From Aquilonibacter sp963820185 (lineage in GTDB: Bacteria > Vulcanimicrobiota > Vulcanimicrobiia > Vulcanimicrobiales > Vulcanimicrobiaceae), in assembly GCA_963820185.1 (NCBI GenBank), contig CAWFYV010000002.1, positions 496,001-560,000 on the forward strand: DNA of 64,000 nucleotides, written 5' to 3'. Shown here one piece after another: positions 9,801 to 16,053 of the stretch. The number at the start of each line of letters is the position of its first letter. Position 1 is the first letter of the stretch. The notes under the pieces are model-generated. The model saw nothing but the letters and a program-made list of their open reading frames with translations. It did no database searches and was not told where the DNA came from. The translations under genes were made by a program, and so were the position numbers.

Positions 9801-10368
9801 GGATCGCGTTGGCCTCGGTCTGCTCGAGGCGGCGCATCGACTCGTGTTTACGCGCGAGAAACTTGTTGATGCCTGCCGTCTCTTCGAAGAGCGCGCGCCG
9901 TTCGGTGGGTTTGCTCGTAAGTATCGAGTCGATCTGGCCTTGCGAAACGATCGCGTACGAACCCGGCCCGAGTCCCGTTCCCATCAGCAACTCGACGATG
10001 TCGCGCAAGCGCACCTGGTTGCGATTGATGAAGTACTCGCTCTCGCCCGCGCGATAGGCGCGGCGCGTGATCTCGACCTCGCTGAATTCGATCGGCAATT
10101 TCCCTTCGGTGTTGTCAAACGTAAGCGAGACCTCGGTCATCCCGAGCGGCTTGCGCTTTTCGTTGCCGGCGAAGATCACGTCCTCGAGTTTGCCCGAGCG
10201 CAGGCTGCGGCTCGATGTCTCGCCCAGCACCCAGCGAAACGCGTCGACCAGGTTCGACTTTCCCGAGCCGTTGGGGCCCACGATCGCGGTGATGCCGCCC
10301 GAGAAATCGAGTCCGGTCGCTTCCGCGAACGTCTTGAACCCAAAGGCCTTGATCTTCTTTAAATGCAT
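6799..10368 (-). CDS. smc: Chromosome segregation ATPase SMC
   Basis: A 1189-residue condensin ATPase that organises and segregates the chromosome with ScpA/ScpB (not in this window). The N-terminal head has the Walker A motif GPNGSGKSN at residues ~32-40. Two very long Glu/Arg/Ala-rich coiled coils (~170-480 and ~670-1000) flank the hinge (~500-660, with GVEGIVSNVI, IEFLNRSEAGRATFLPL and GGGAITGGRF). The C-terminal head has the ABC signature ALSGGERAMTAAALIFA followed by Walker B YLLDEVDAALDD. Length and order are standard. It follows rnc with a 4-bp gap and overlaps the purH start, so the genes are probably translationally coupled. Confidence 0.98.
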   Translation of the reverse strand: MHLKKIKAFGFKTFAEATGLDFSGGITAIVGPNGSGKSNLVDAFRWVLGETSSRSLRSGKLEDVIFAGNEKRKPLGMTEVSLTFDNTEGKLPIEFSEVEITRRAYRAGESEYFINRNQVRLRDIVELLMGTGLGPGSYAIVSQGQIDSILTSKPTERRALFEETAGINKFLARKHESMRRLEQTEANAIRINDLISELERRIPELDTQVRRAKRYRKVNARVRDLEILSYMRASASRRGERERLRSELEKHDEIRGAAAGKVAQLGANLAELRTRAYQQELHLEEIRGQAQSKRAELARIEADYAAALARREALESQSTQTHEDAARVQAERESLAVTIANLEGRLAPLATELDAGREAELHAQTALAQARAQLDSIFTQLREVEAHAAAGAAKRAERRVLGENSRAEAERLEGEAHAAREHVAQLELAAGASSQKYAGREAQLGSLETQAASARQRSETTEHALTLAQRELATALAAHRDQTGEVMGAQSRLHTIEELENSLEGHVPGTRAVVEAWQRGDIRGVEGIVSNVITTEERYARAMDVAFGARLSNIITKTSEDAEHAIEFLNRSEAGRATFLPLDTLGNRDAKSMTPEIEHTPGVIGYAHTLVRTQPQFEGVVRFLIGNVLVVDTLQTGIHLVRERGLRDTIVTLTGEQIAGGGAITGGRFKRERSILSRRAQAQTLREQLTGMRAKLEQLEHAAGEAGRRVEGAVAARDAARELLGRLELQSAELRTEMAALAGELERMHAEVTRAHSGVDEVLVRARTAREREHVLGAPEPEAVHSDEERVRLEAELARAREEIARAEEGQLDASHRAGDLRERAAALTAERDASRGRLGMLDQDSARARLAREQMLAEIGALVSQTRDAHAHLEGLRHGVSDLDAKLDVARRERETMANELLQLEADLRSAENDERDAVAGGERQRTRLAEIEAELGMLVSQFAQNPATDDECHDVETRYAQEPDTVIEELPRLRDELARLSANVNLNAEAEREEVSERENFLRTQMDDLARARETLLESIKEIEAQSQTLFNETFEKVATAFTEMYGKLFPGGDAKMWQTNPENLSETGIEISVQPPGKKLMALAALSGGERAMTAAALIFALIAVKPSPFYLLDEVDAALDDANVERFSDMVRELAGDSQMIIVTHNKKTMELADKMYGVTMREPGVSTIIAATLSAERHPELALA

Positions 10369-10372
10369 GCGT

Positions 10373-11068
10373 TCACTCTGACAAAAGGGAGGCTAGAGCC
10401 GCCTGCGCCGCGGCCTGCTGTGCAGCTTTCTTCGATGGCCCGCTCCCGGTTCCCAACGTCTTGCCCTTCACCTGCACGCTCGAGTCGAAGTGCGGGACCT
10501 GCGCGGTGCCGGCGTTGCGGTCGTGGTAGACGGGCGTTGCGGAAAGGTGCTCCTGCGCGTAGTGCTGCAGGCGCGTCTTCGCATCCAGCAGCGCCTCGGG
10601 CGCGTGTTCGAGCGCCTCGATGTGCTCGCGAATCACGAACGTGCGCGCTTTCGTCACGCCGTAGCGCAGCGCGAGCGCACCGATAAAGGCTTCGAAGGCA
10701 TCGGCGAGGATCGACGTATTATCCACTCCGCCGGCGTTGCGCATACCCGTGCCGAGTGCGACTAGCTCCGAAAATCCTAGGCGTCGCGCGCTCTGCGCGA
10801 GCTGTGCGTCGTTGACAATCGCCGCCTTGCGCACCGTGAGGCGTCCTTCCGGCTCTTCGGGGAAGTGCTCGAAGAGCCAGCGCGCGGTAATTGCACCGAG
10901 GACCGAGTCGCCGAGAAACTCCATCCGCTCGTTTGATGGGCCGCCGCCTTCTTTCGTGGAGCTCTCGTGCACGAATGCCTGCTCGATCAAGCTGACATCG
11001 CCCGCGACGCGCACGCCTGCGCGGGCGAGCAATGCCCGCAGTCGACGTCGGCGATTTTCACCGGCCAT
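10373..11068 (-). CDS. rnc: Ribonuclease III
   Basis: A 231-residue double-strand-specific RNase that processes rRNA precursors. The catalytic signature NERMEFLGDSVLGAI (Glu/Asp metal ligands) is near residue 48, and the second acidic cluster ADAFEAFIGAL is near residue 125. A C-terminal double-stranded RNA-binding domain spans about 160-231 and ends with the basic GSGPSKKAAQQAAAQAAL helix. Length is normal. It lies between fabF (12-bp gap) and smc (4-bp gap), a frequent fabF-rnc-smc arrangement, although acpP and ftsY, which commonly flank these genes, are absent. Confidence 0.97.
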   Translation of the reverse strand: MAGENRRRRLRALLARAGVRVAGDVSLIEQAFVHESSTKEGGGPSNERMEFLGDSVLGAITARWLFEHFPEEPEGRLTVRKAAIVNDAQLAQSARRLGFSELVALGTGMRNAGGVDNTSILADAFEAFIGALALRYGVTKARTFVIREHIEALEHAPEALLDAKTRLQHYAQEHLSATPVYHDRNAGTAQVPHFDSSVQVKGKTLGTGSGPSKKAAQQAAAQAALASLLSE

Positions 11069-11080
11069 CGCACTTGTCCG

Positions 11081-12325
11081 TTAGCGGACTTTTCCGAAGA
11101 CGATCACACTGTTGTGGCCGCCGAATCCGAACGAGTTCGAAAGCGCGATGTTGACGGGCGCCTTGCGTGCGACATTGGGCACATAGTCGAGCGTGCACTC
11201 GGGATCGGGGAATTCATAGTTGATCGTCGGCGGCATGATGTCGGTCGCGATTGCCATCACCGTCGCTACGCCTTCGATCCCGCCAGCGCCACCGAGCGCG
11301 TGGCCGTGCATCGATTTCGTCGAGCTAACGCCCATCGCTTTGGCGTGCTCGCCAAAGGCTTTCTCGATGGCCTTCGATTCGGCGGGATCGCCGATCGGCG
11401 TCGAGGTGCCGTGCGCGTTGATGTAATCGACCTCGGCCGGCGAAATGCTCGCCGATTTGAACGCGCGATCGAATGCCAGCGCGACACCGTGGCCACCGGG
11501 GTCGACGGCTACCAGATCGTACGCATCGGCCGATTGGCCGTAGCCGTAGACTTCGCAGTAGATCTTCGCGCCGCGCGCTTTGGCGTGCTCGTAGTCCTCA
11601 AAGATCAAAATACCCGCGCCTTCACCCAGCACGAAACCGTCGCGTTCTTTATCAAACGGACGCGAGGCCCGGGTGGGGTCGTCGTTGCGCGTCGTCATTG
11701 CTTTCATCGAACAAAAGCCGCCGACCGCGAGTGGTGAGATGCAGGCTTCGCTGCCGCCGGTAACCACCGCCAGCGCATCACCTTTCGCTACCGCGGTATA
11801 TGCTTGGCAGATCGCGTCGTTGGCCGAAGCGCATGCGCTCGCGACCGAAAAGACCGGACCGCGAAATCCATACGCCATCGAAACGTGTGCCGGCCCTGCG
11901 TTAGCCATCAGCATCGGAATGAAGAACGGCGAGGTCTTCGTCCAGTTGCCGACCTGCGACGCCTTGATCGCCTCATACCAGAACGTTTGTATCCCGCCGA
12001 TGCCGCTTCCGATAATTGCGCCGACTTGGTCCTTGAATGCCTCGTCGTCGGGAAGCGCCGCATCTTCTATTGCTTCCTTGCTGGCGACGAAGGAGTACTG
12101 TGCAAAGCGATCCATCCGGCGCGACAGCTTGCGGCCGATCATTTCCTCCGGGTTGAAATCCTTAACCTCGGCGGCGATCCGCGTAGTAAAGTCGCTTGCA
12201 TCGAAGACCGTGATTGGCCCGACGCCGGACTCGCCGGCTACCAGGCGACGCCAGAATTCTTCGCGGGTGTTTCCTAAGGGGGTCACGGCACCCATACCCG
12301 TGACAACGACGCGTCTTTTGCTCAA
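11081..12325 (-). CDS. fabF: Beta-ketoacyl-ACP synthase II
   Basis: A 414-residue thiolase-fold condensing enzyme that elongates fatty acids in the cytoplasm. The nucleophile Cys lies in SVASACASANDAI (about residue 165). The two catalytic His lie in NAHGTSTPIGD and SMHGHALGGAGG, and the conserved C-terminal ALSNSFGFGGHN is present. MSKRRVVVTGMGAVTPLG is the standard N terminus. It is the first gene of the leftward fabF-rnc-smc-purH run and diverges from the small exported gene at 12381, leaving a 55-bp shared upstream region. Confidence 0.98.
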   Translation of the reverse strand: MSKRRVVVTGMGAVTPLGNTREEFWRRLVAGESGVGPITVFDASDFTTRIAAEVKDFNPEEMIGRKLSRRMDRFAQYSFVASKEAIEDAALPDDEAFKDQVGAIIGSGIGGIQTFWYEAIKASQVGNWTKTSPFFIPMLMANAGPAHVSMAYGFRGPVFSVASACASANDAICQAYTAVAKGDALAVVTGGSEACISPLAVGGFCSMKAMTTRNDDPTRASRPFDKERDGFVLGEGAGILIFEDYEHAKARGAKIYCEVYGYGQSADAYDLVAVDPGGHGVALAFDRAFKSASISPAEVDYINAHGTSTPIGDPAESKAIEKAFGEHAKAMGVSSTKSMHGHALGGAGGIEGVATVMAIATDIMPPTINYEFPDPECTLDYVPNVARKAPVNIALSNSFGFGGHNSVIVFGKVR

Positions 12326-12380
12326 AACGCCTCACAGTTACGGCCGGGACCCCGGTCAACCTCTTCCGAAGAAAGGCCAG

Positions 12381-12695
12381 GTGAAAGCCCTCGCATCGAT
12401 CCTTGCCGTCCTCGCGCTGGCCGCGGCCCTTACCCTCGGGGCGAGCGCCCAGCAGCAGACCTTCTCGACCAACCACGCCGGGCCAACGGAGCCCGTACCG
12501 ATCATCACACCGCAGCCGCTCTACTACGGCGACTACTACTATCCGTATCCCTACAGCTGCAACAATCGCTTCTCAAGCGGCAGCCAGCGTGGCGTGGCTC
12601 AGGGCCACCACTTCAATAACGCCAATCACGGGAACCCGTGCAGCGGTGGTGGTCGGCCGCAGCCCTCGCATCACCCCGCGCCCCACGCGACCTAA
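12381..12695 (+). CDS. Small exported Tyr/His-rich protein of unknown function
   Basis: 104 residues beginning at GTG 12381, with a GAAAGG ribosome-binding site eight bases upstream. A clear signal peptide (MKALASILAVLALAAALTLG, cleavage near ASAQ/QQ) is followed by a low-complexity mature region of about 80 residues. That region has a tyrosine cluster (YYGDYYYPYPYS), two cysteines (SCNNR and NPCSG) and a His/Pro-rich tail (SHHPAPHAT). The same frame is open far upstream, opposite fabF, but there is no coding logic there, so the short form with a signal peptide is preferred. No family is recognised. It converges with the small gene at 12697. Confidence 0.6.
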   Translation: MKALASILAVLALAAALTLGASAQQQTFSTNHAGPTEPVPIITPQPLYYGDYYYPYPYSCNNRFSSGSQRGVAQGHHFNNANHGNPCSGGGRPQPSHHPAPHAT

Positions 12696-12696
12696 G

Positions 12697-13017
12697 TCAG
12701 GCGCGGAACGAAAAGACCGGAGCCGGATAGACCCGTTCCGCCGCGAGCGCCTGGACGGCCGTGAACAGCCGCAAAAAGTTGCTTCCGTTTACAGGCAATA
12801 CGTAGGTCGGATTGGCGGACGGCGGGAACGCCGCGGCCGATTGGAGGGCCTCGAAGATTGGCTTGGCTGCCTCGCTGAGGTTCCCGGCCGGGTTCGCAAA
12901 GCGGTAGCTCGAGACCCCAAAGGCCTGGGCGCGCACGAGGTTACTCGCCGCTGTTACTGGAGTAGCCGATGGGAGCAGGGCGGTGGGCCCGGTCGCGTGG
13001 ATTGCGGGCAGATTCAT
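12697..13017 (-). CDS. Small hypothetical protein
   Basis: A 106-residue, alanine-rich protein with no recognisable domain, signal peptide or membrane segment. It begins MNLPAIHATGPTALLPSATP and has predicted helices in the middle. It converges with the exported gene (2-bp gap) and diverges from rpmA. The coding assignment rests on an open frame that fills the space between its neighbours. A chance open frame in GC-rich DNA cannot be excluded. Confidence 0.45.
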   Translation of the reverse strand: MNLPAIHATGPTALLPSATPVTAASNLVRAQAFGVSSYRFANPAGNLSEAAKPIFEALQSAAAFPPSANPTYVLPVNGSNFLRLFTAVQALAAERVYPAPVFSFRA

Positions 13018-13048
13018 GGTGCTCCGCGATTTTACCCAAAACCGGTCC

Positions 13049-13078
13049 TTGCCAAGCCTTCGGACCCTTTGCTATACT
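13049..13078 (+). promoter_or_regulatory. Predicted sigma-70-type promoter of rpmA
   Basis: A -35 hexamer TTGCCA (13049-13054) and a -10 hexamer TATACT (13073-13078) are separated by 18 bp. A start site about seven bases past the -10 would be near 13085, only ~3 bases before the rpmA ATG, and no Shine-Dalgarno sequence is present. The rpmA message may therefore be leaderless or nearly so. Confidence 0.5.
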
Positions 13079-13087
13079 CCTCCGGCT

Positions 13088-13372
13088 ATGTTCCAGTTCG
13101 ACCTGCAGCTATTTGCGTCCAAGAAGGGCGCCGGCTCTACCCGCAACGGGCGCGATTCCAATGCCCAACGTCTGGGCGTGAAGCGCTTTGGCGGCGAGCG
13201 CGTGCTCGCGGGCAATATTCTCGTGCGCCAGCGCGGCACAAAGTTCTATCCCGGACTCAACGTCGGGATGGGCAAAGATCACACGCTCTTCGCGTTGGTC
13301 GAAGGCACCGTCGAATTTACGACGCGCCGTAACCGGCAGCATATCAACGTGCTCCCGGCTTCTGCTGCCTAA
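13088..13372 (+). CDS. rpmA: 50S ribosomal protein bL27 with a Prp-type N-terminal extension
   Basis: 94 residues. The bL27 core is unmistakable (STRNGRDSNAQRLGVKRFGG, then GNILVRQRGTKFYPGLNVG). The protein starts MFQFDLQLFASKKG, not directly at the glycine/alanine-lysine tail that reaches the peptidyl-transferase centre. LQLFASKKG matches the extension that is removed by the cysteine protease Prp in Firmicutes (cleavage after the second aromatic/F position), so this bL27 is predicted to need processing. rplU and prp, often upstream, are not adjacent here. The gene stands at the head of rpmA-obgE-nadD. Confidence 0.95.
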   Translation: MFQFDLQLFASKKGAGSTRNGRDSNAQRLGVKRFGGERVLAGNILVRQRGTKFYPGLNVGMGKDHTLFALVEGTVEFTTRRNRQHINVLPASAA

Positions 13373-13380
13373 GACACGCG

Positions 13381-14646
13381 CTGCAATTCATTGACGAAGC
13401 TTCAATAACCGTAGCAGCCGGAAACGGCGGCGACGGTATTGTTGCATGGCGTCGTGAAAAGTACGTACCGAAAGGTGGCCCGGCCGGCGGTGACGGCGGC
13501 GGCGGCGGCAGCGTCTATCTCGAGGCGACGTCGGAGCTTTCGACGCTCGTCGAATTTCGTTACAAGCGCCAGTTCAACGCGGAATCCGGCAACGCCGGAG
13601 GACAGTCGAATAAATCCGGGCGCAGCGGTCCGGATCTCACGATTCGCGTGCCCGTCGGCACGCTCGTCTACCGCACGTTCGAAGGCAAGGCCGAAGCGTT
13701 TTTGCACGATCTTGCGCACGACGGCGAACGCGTGCAGGTCGCGCGCGGCGGCAAGGGCGGCTTGGGCAATCAACACTTCGCGACCAGCACGCGCCAAGCA
13801 CCGCGTATCGCCTACAACGGCGAACCCGGCGAAGCGTGCGCGTTGCGGCTCGAGTTGAAATTGCTCGCCGATTGCGGCGTGATCGGCGTCCCCAACGCGG
13901 GCAAGTCGACGTTGCTCTCGGTCGTGTCGGCCGCGCGTCCCAAAATTGCGGACTATCCGTTTACCACGATCGAACCGCAACTCGGCGTCGTGCGTGTCTC
14001 CGACGAAGAGTCGTTCGTGATGGTCGACGTGCCCGGCTTAATCGAAGGCGCGCACGAAGGCGCGGGACTCGGCGATCAATTCCTGCGGCATATCGAGCGC
14101 ACGCGCGCACTCGTGCATCTGCTCGACGGCGCAAAATCACTCGACGAGATGCTGCACGACAAAACGACGATCGAACATGAACTGCAGGCGTGGAACCCCG
14201 CGCTCGTGCAAAAGCCGACGCTGCTCGTGGTGAGCAAGCTCGATCTCCCCGATGCGCAGGAGCGCCTGCGCGAATTGCGCGAGCAATTTCCCGATGCACG
14301 CGGCATCAGTGCCGTGACGCGCGACGGCGTCCAAGACCTGGTCTACGCCATCTGGCGGACGATCAAAGAGACGCCGTTGCCCGAGATCGTCGCGCCGCCG
14401 CCCGCGCACATCGAACTCGTCGCGAGCGAGGCGTTCGCGATCGAGCGTGACGACGAGGGTTCCTTCGTGATCACCGGACCACGCATCGAACGGCTCGCCG
14501 CTGTCACGAACTTCGACACAGATGAGGGGCTGGCACGTTTTGAGCGTGCGCTCGCCAAGATGGGGGTCGAGAAAAAATTGCGTGAACTTGGCGCGGCCGA
14601 AGGGGATACGGTGCGCATAGGCCCGTACGAGTTCACATACTCGTGA
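13381..14646 (+). CDS. obgE: GTPase Obg/CgtA
   Basis: A ribosome-assembly and stress-linked GTPase. The glycine-rich Obg fold is at the N terminus (GNGGDGIVAWRREKYVPKGG and later ARGGKGGLGN). The G domain has G1 GVPNAGKST, G3 DVPGL and G4 SKLD. A C-terminal OCT domain (FVITGPRIERLAAVTNFD) is also present, as in Firmicutes/Actinobacteria-type Obg. The frame opens after a stop at 13330 and contains no ATG, GTG or TTG before the first conserved residues (QFIDEAS). CTG 13381, 8 bases after the rpmA stop, is the most sensible start and gives 421 residues. A one-base sequence error is the alternative. It overlaps nadD by 4 bp. Confidence 0.95.
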   Translation: MQFIDEASITVAAGNGGDGIVAWRREKYVPKGGPAGGDGGGGGSVYLEATSELSTLVEFRYKRQFNAESGNAGGQSNKSGRSGPDLTIRVPVGTLVYRTFEGKAEAFLHDLAHDGERVQVARGGKGGLGNQHFATSTRQAPRIAYNGEPGEACALRLELKLLADCGVIGVPNAGKSTLLSVVSAARPKIADYPFTTIEPQLGVVRVSDEESFVMVDVPGLIEGAHEGAGLGDQFLRHIERTRALVHLLDGAKSLDEMLHDKTTIEHELQAWNPALVQKPTLLVVSKLDLPDAQERLRELREQFPDARGISAVTRDGVQDLVYAIWRTIKETPLPEIVAPPPAHIELVASEAFAIERDDEGSFVITGPRIERLAAVTNFDTDEGLARFERALAKMGVEKKLRELGAAEGDTVRIGPYEFTYS

Positions 14647-15251
14647 GACTCGGAATTTTCGGCGGCACGTTTGATCCGGTCCATAACGCGCATCTCTTCT
14701 TGGCCGAATCCGCCCGGCTGCTTGAAAATCTCGATCGTGTGCTCTTCGTGCCGACGCGCGAGAAGAAACACTACCGCGATGACGCGCAAGCCGACGTCGC
14801 GCATCGCCGCGCGATGATCCTCGCCGCAATCGAGGGCAATGCCGGCTTTGCGCTCGACGAGAGCGACCTGCGTGATGATGCGACCGGCTACACGGCCGAC
14901 CTCATTCCGCTGCTCAAGAAAAAGTATCCGAAAGCCGGCTTCACCTTCGTCATTGGCGCCGACTCGCTGGCAAACTCGACTTGGGAGCGCTTCGACGAGG
15001 TGCTCGAACAGCTCGAGCGTTTCGTGATCGCGCCGCGCATCGGCGTGCGCCCGGAAGCTTTGCAGCGCGTGATCGCCGCGGTTCCCAAAGTTCTGCGCGA
15101 TCGCATCGCGACGCTCAACATGCCCGAGCTCACAGAATCGGCGTCGCTGGTGCGCTCATTGCTTTCGCAGGGACGTAGCGTACGGTATCTCGTACCCGAG
15201 GCAGTATGGCAGTACATCGTCGCGCACCGACTCTACGGCATCGAACGCTAG
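14643..15251 (+). CDS. nadD: Nicotinate-nucleotide adenylyltransferase
   Basis: 202 residues; transfers AMP to nicotinate mononucleotide in NAD synthesis. The nucleotidyltransferase signature GIFGGTFDPVHNAHL is at the N terminus. FVIGADSLANSTWERFDEVL and the region equivalent to the ISSTxxR motif (ESASLVRSLLSQG) follow. GTG 14643 overlaps the obgE stop (GTGA), so translation is coupled. The obgE-nadD pairing is widespread. The downstream lipoprotein gene begins inside its last 46 bases. Confidence 0.95.
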   Translation: MRLGIFGGTFDPVHNAHLFLAESARLLENLDRVLFVPTREKKHYRDDAQADVAHRRAMILAAIEGNAGFALDESDLRDDATGYTADLIPLLKKKYPKAGFTFVIGADSLANSTWERFDEVLEQLERFVIAPRIGVRPEALQRVIAAVPKVLRDRIATLNMPELTESASLVRSLLSQGRSVRYLVPEAVWQYIVAHRLYGIER

Positions 15252-15646
15252 CATTCGCCCTTGCGCTGTGCTGCAGCGCGTGCGGTGGCGGAAGCGCCGA
15301 GCAGCCCAATAACGCGCGGATCTGCGCACTCTATGCCAGCGGCTCCGGCGGCGTCGAAGTGATCGCCCAAGGGACCGTGCTTGGCGTGCTCGGCACGCGT
15401 GGCGGTCCAAGCGGCGAACACGAAGGCTTCTTACTCAAACTCAGCGAGCAGTGCGATCTTTTGCTGCGCGTCGAAACGAATGTCGATGTCACCGGGCCCG
15501 TGCCGCTACAGATGGGCGAGATCGTCACCGTGAAGGGCCAATTCGAAGACGATGCCGAGGGTGGCGTCATCCACTGGACGCACCACGATCCTTCGGGCCG
15601 TCACGTTTCGGGCTACGTCGAGGCCGACGGCAAGCTGTATCAGTGA
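15206..15646 (+). CDS. DUF3465-like lipoprotein
   Basis: 146 residues. The N terminus carries a positively charged stretch, a hydrophobic segment and a lipobox-like ALCCSACGG, suggesting an envelope lipoprotein. The mature domain contains GTVLGVLGTRGG...HEGFLLKL and the strongly conserved-looking VIHWTHHDPSGRHVSGYVEADGK. This matches the DUF3465 family as I remember it (an OB-fold-like domain with a HWTHxDP motif). Its function is unknown. The start overlaps nadD; an internal start would leave the lipobox intact. Its 3' end overlaps the convergent hyfI end by 7 bp. Confidence 0.7.
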   Translation: MAVHRRAPTLRHRTLAFALALCCSACGGGSAEQPNNARICALYASGSGGVEVIAQGTVLGVLGTRGGPSGEHEGFLLKLSEQCDLLLRVETNVDVTGPVPLQMGEIVTVKGQFEDDAEGGVIHWTHHDPSGRHVSGYVEADGKLYQ

Positions 15647-16053
15647 TCGCGGTCGAGCACGCCGGCCGCTTCGCGTAAGCCTTCAACGATCGCCTGCGGC
15701 GTTGGGGGACAACCCCGCACCGTAACCTGCGCACCGAGTTCCGCAGCGCCGTTACCGGCTACGCCGACACTACACCAGACGCCGGTGCCTGCGGCGCAGT
15801 CACCGATCGCGACGACCACGCAGGGCTGCGAAACCGCGGCGAGCGTGTCACGCGCTGCATCAGCCATCGCGGGTGTCATCGGACCCGTCACGGTGACGAC
15901 ATCCGCGTGGCGCGGTGAGGCAACGATATCCCAACCTTGTAGCGTGATATCGTAAAATGCATTACTCAACGCATTCATCTCATGTTCGCAACCGTTGCAA
16001 CTGCCGCAGACGAGATGCCGGATTCCGAGCGATCGCTTGAATTTTGCCATCAC
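15640..16053 (-). CDS. hyfI: Hydrogenase-4-type small subunit, NuoB/HyfI-like iron-sulfur protein
   Basis: A 137-residue subunit that carries the proximal [4Fe-4S] cluster and passes electrons to or from the large subunit. Candidate ligands are Cys16/Cys19/Cys22 in VCGSCNGCEHEM (NuoB-type CxxCxxE context), Cys86 in AIGDCAAGTG and Cys115 in RGCPPTPQ. GTG 16053 directly abuts the hyfG stop; ATG 16050 is the alternative. It is the last gene of the arsR-hyfB-C-E-F-G-I operon. In M. tuberculosis the homologous small subunit (Rv0082) is, as I recall, placed directly after the ArsR gene; here it is at the other end. Confidence 0.85.
   Translation of the reverse strand: MMAKFKRSLGIRHLVCGSCNGCEHEMNALSNAFYDITLQGWDIVASPRHADVVTVTGPMTPAMADAARDTLAAVSQPCVVVAIGDCAAGTGVWCSVGVAGNGAAELGAQVTVRGCPPTPQAIVEGLREAAGVLDRDH

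Noticed and set aside
9532..10362. A 276-codon open frame opposite smc
   Set aside because: It lies wholly antisense to a conserved SMC head and has Arg/Ala-rich composition typical of shadow frames.
11673..12380. A long open frame leading into the small exported gene, antisense to fabF
   Set aside because: It is the uninterrupted complement of fabF in GC-rich DNA. The GTG at 12381 with an RBS and signal peptide is the sensible start.
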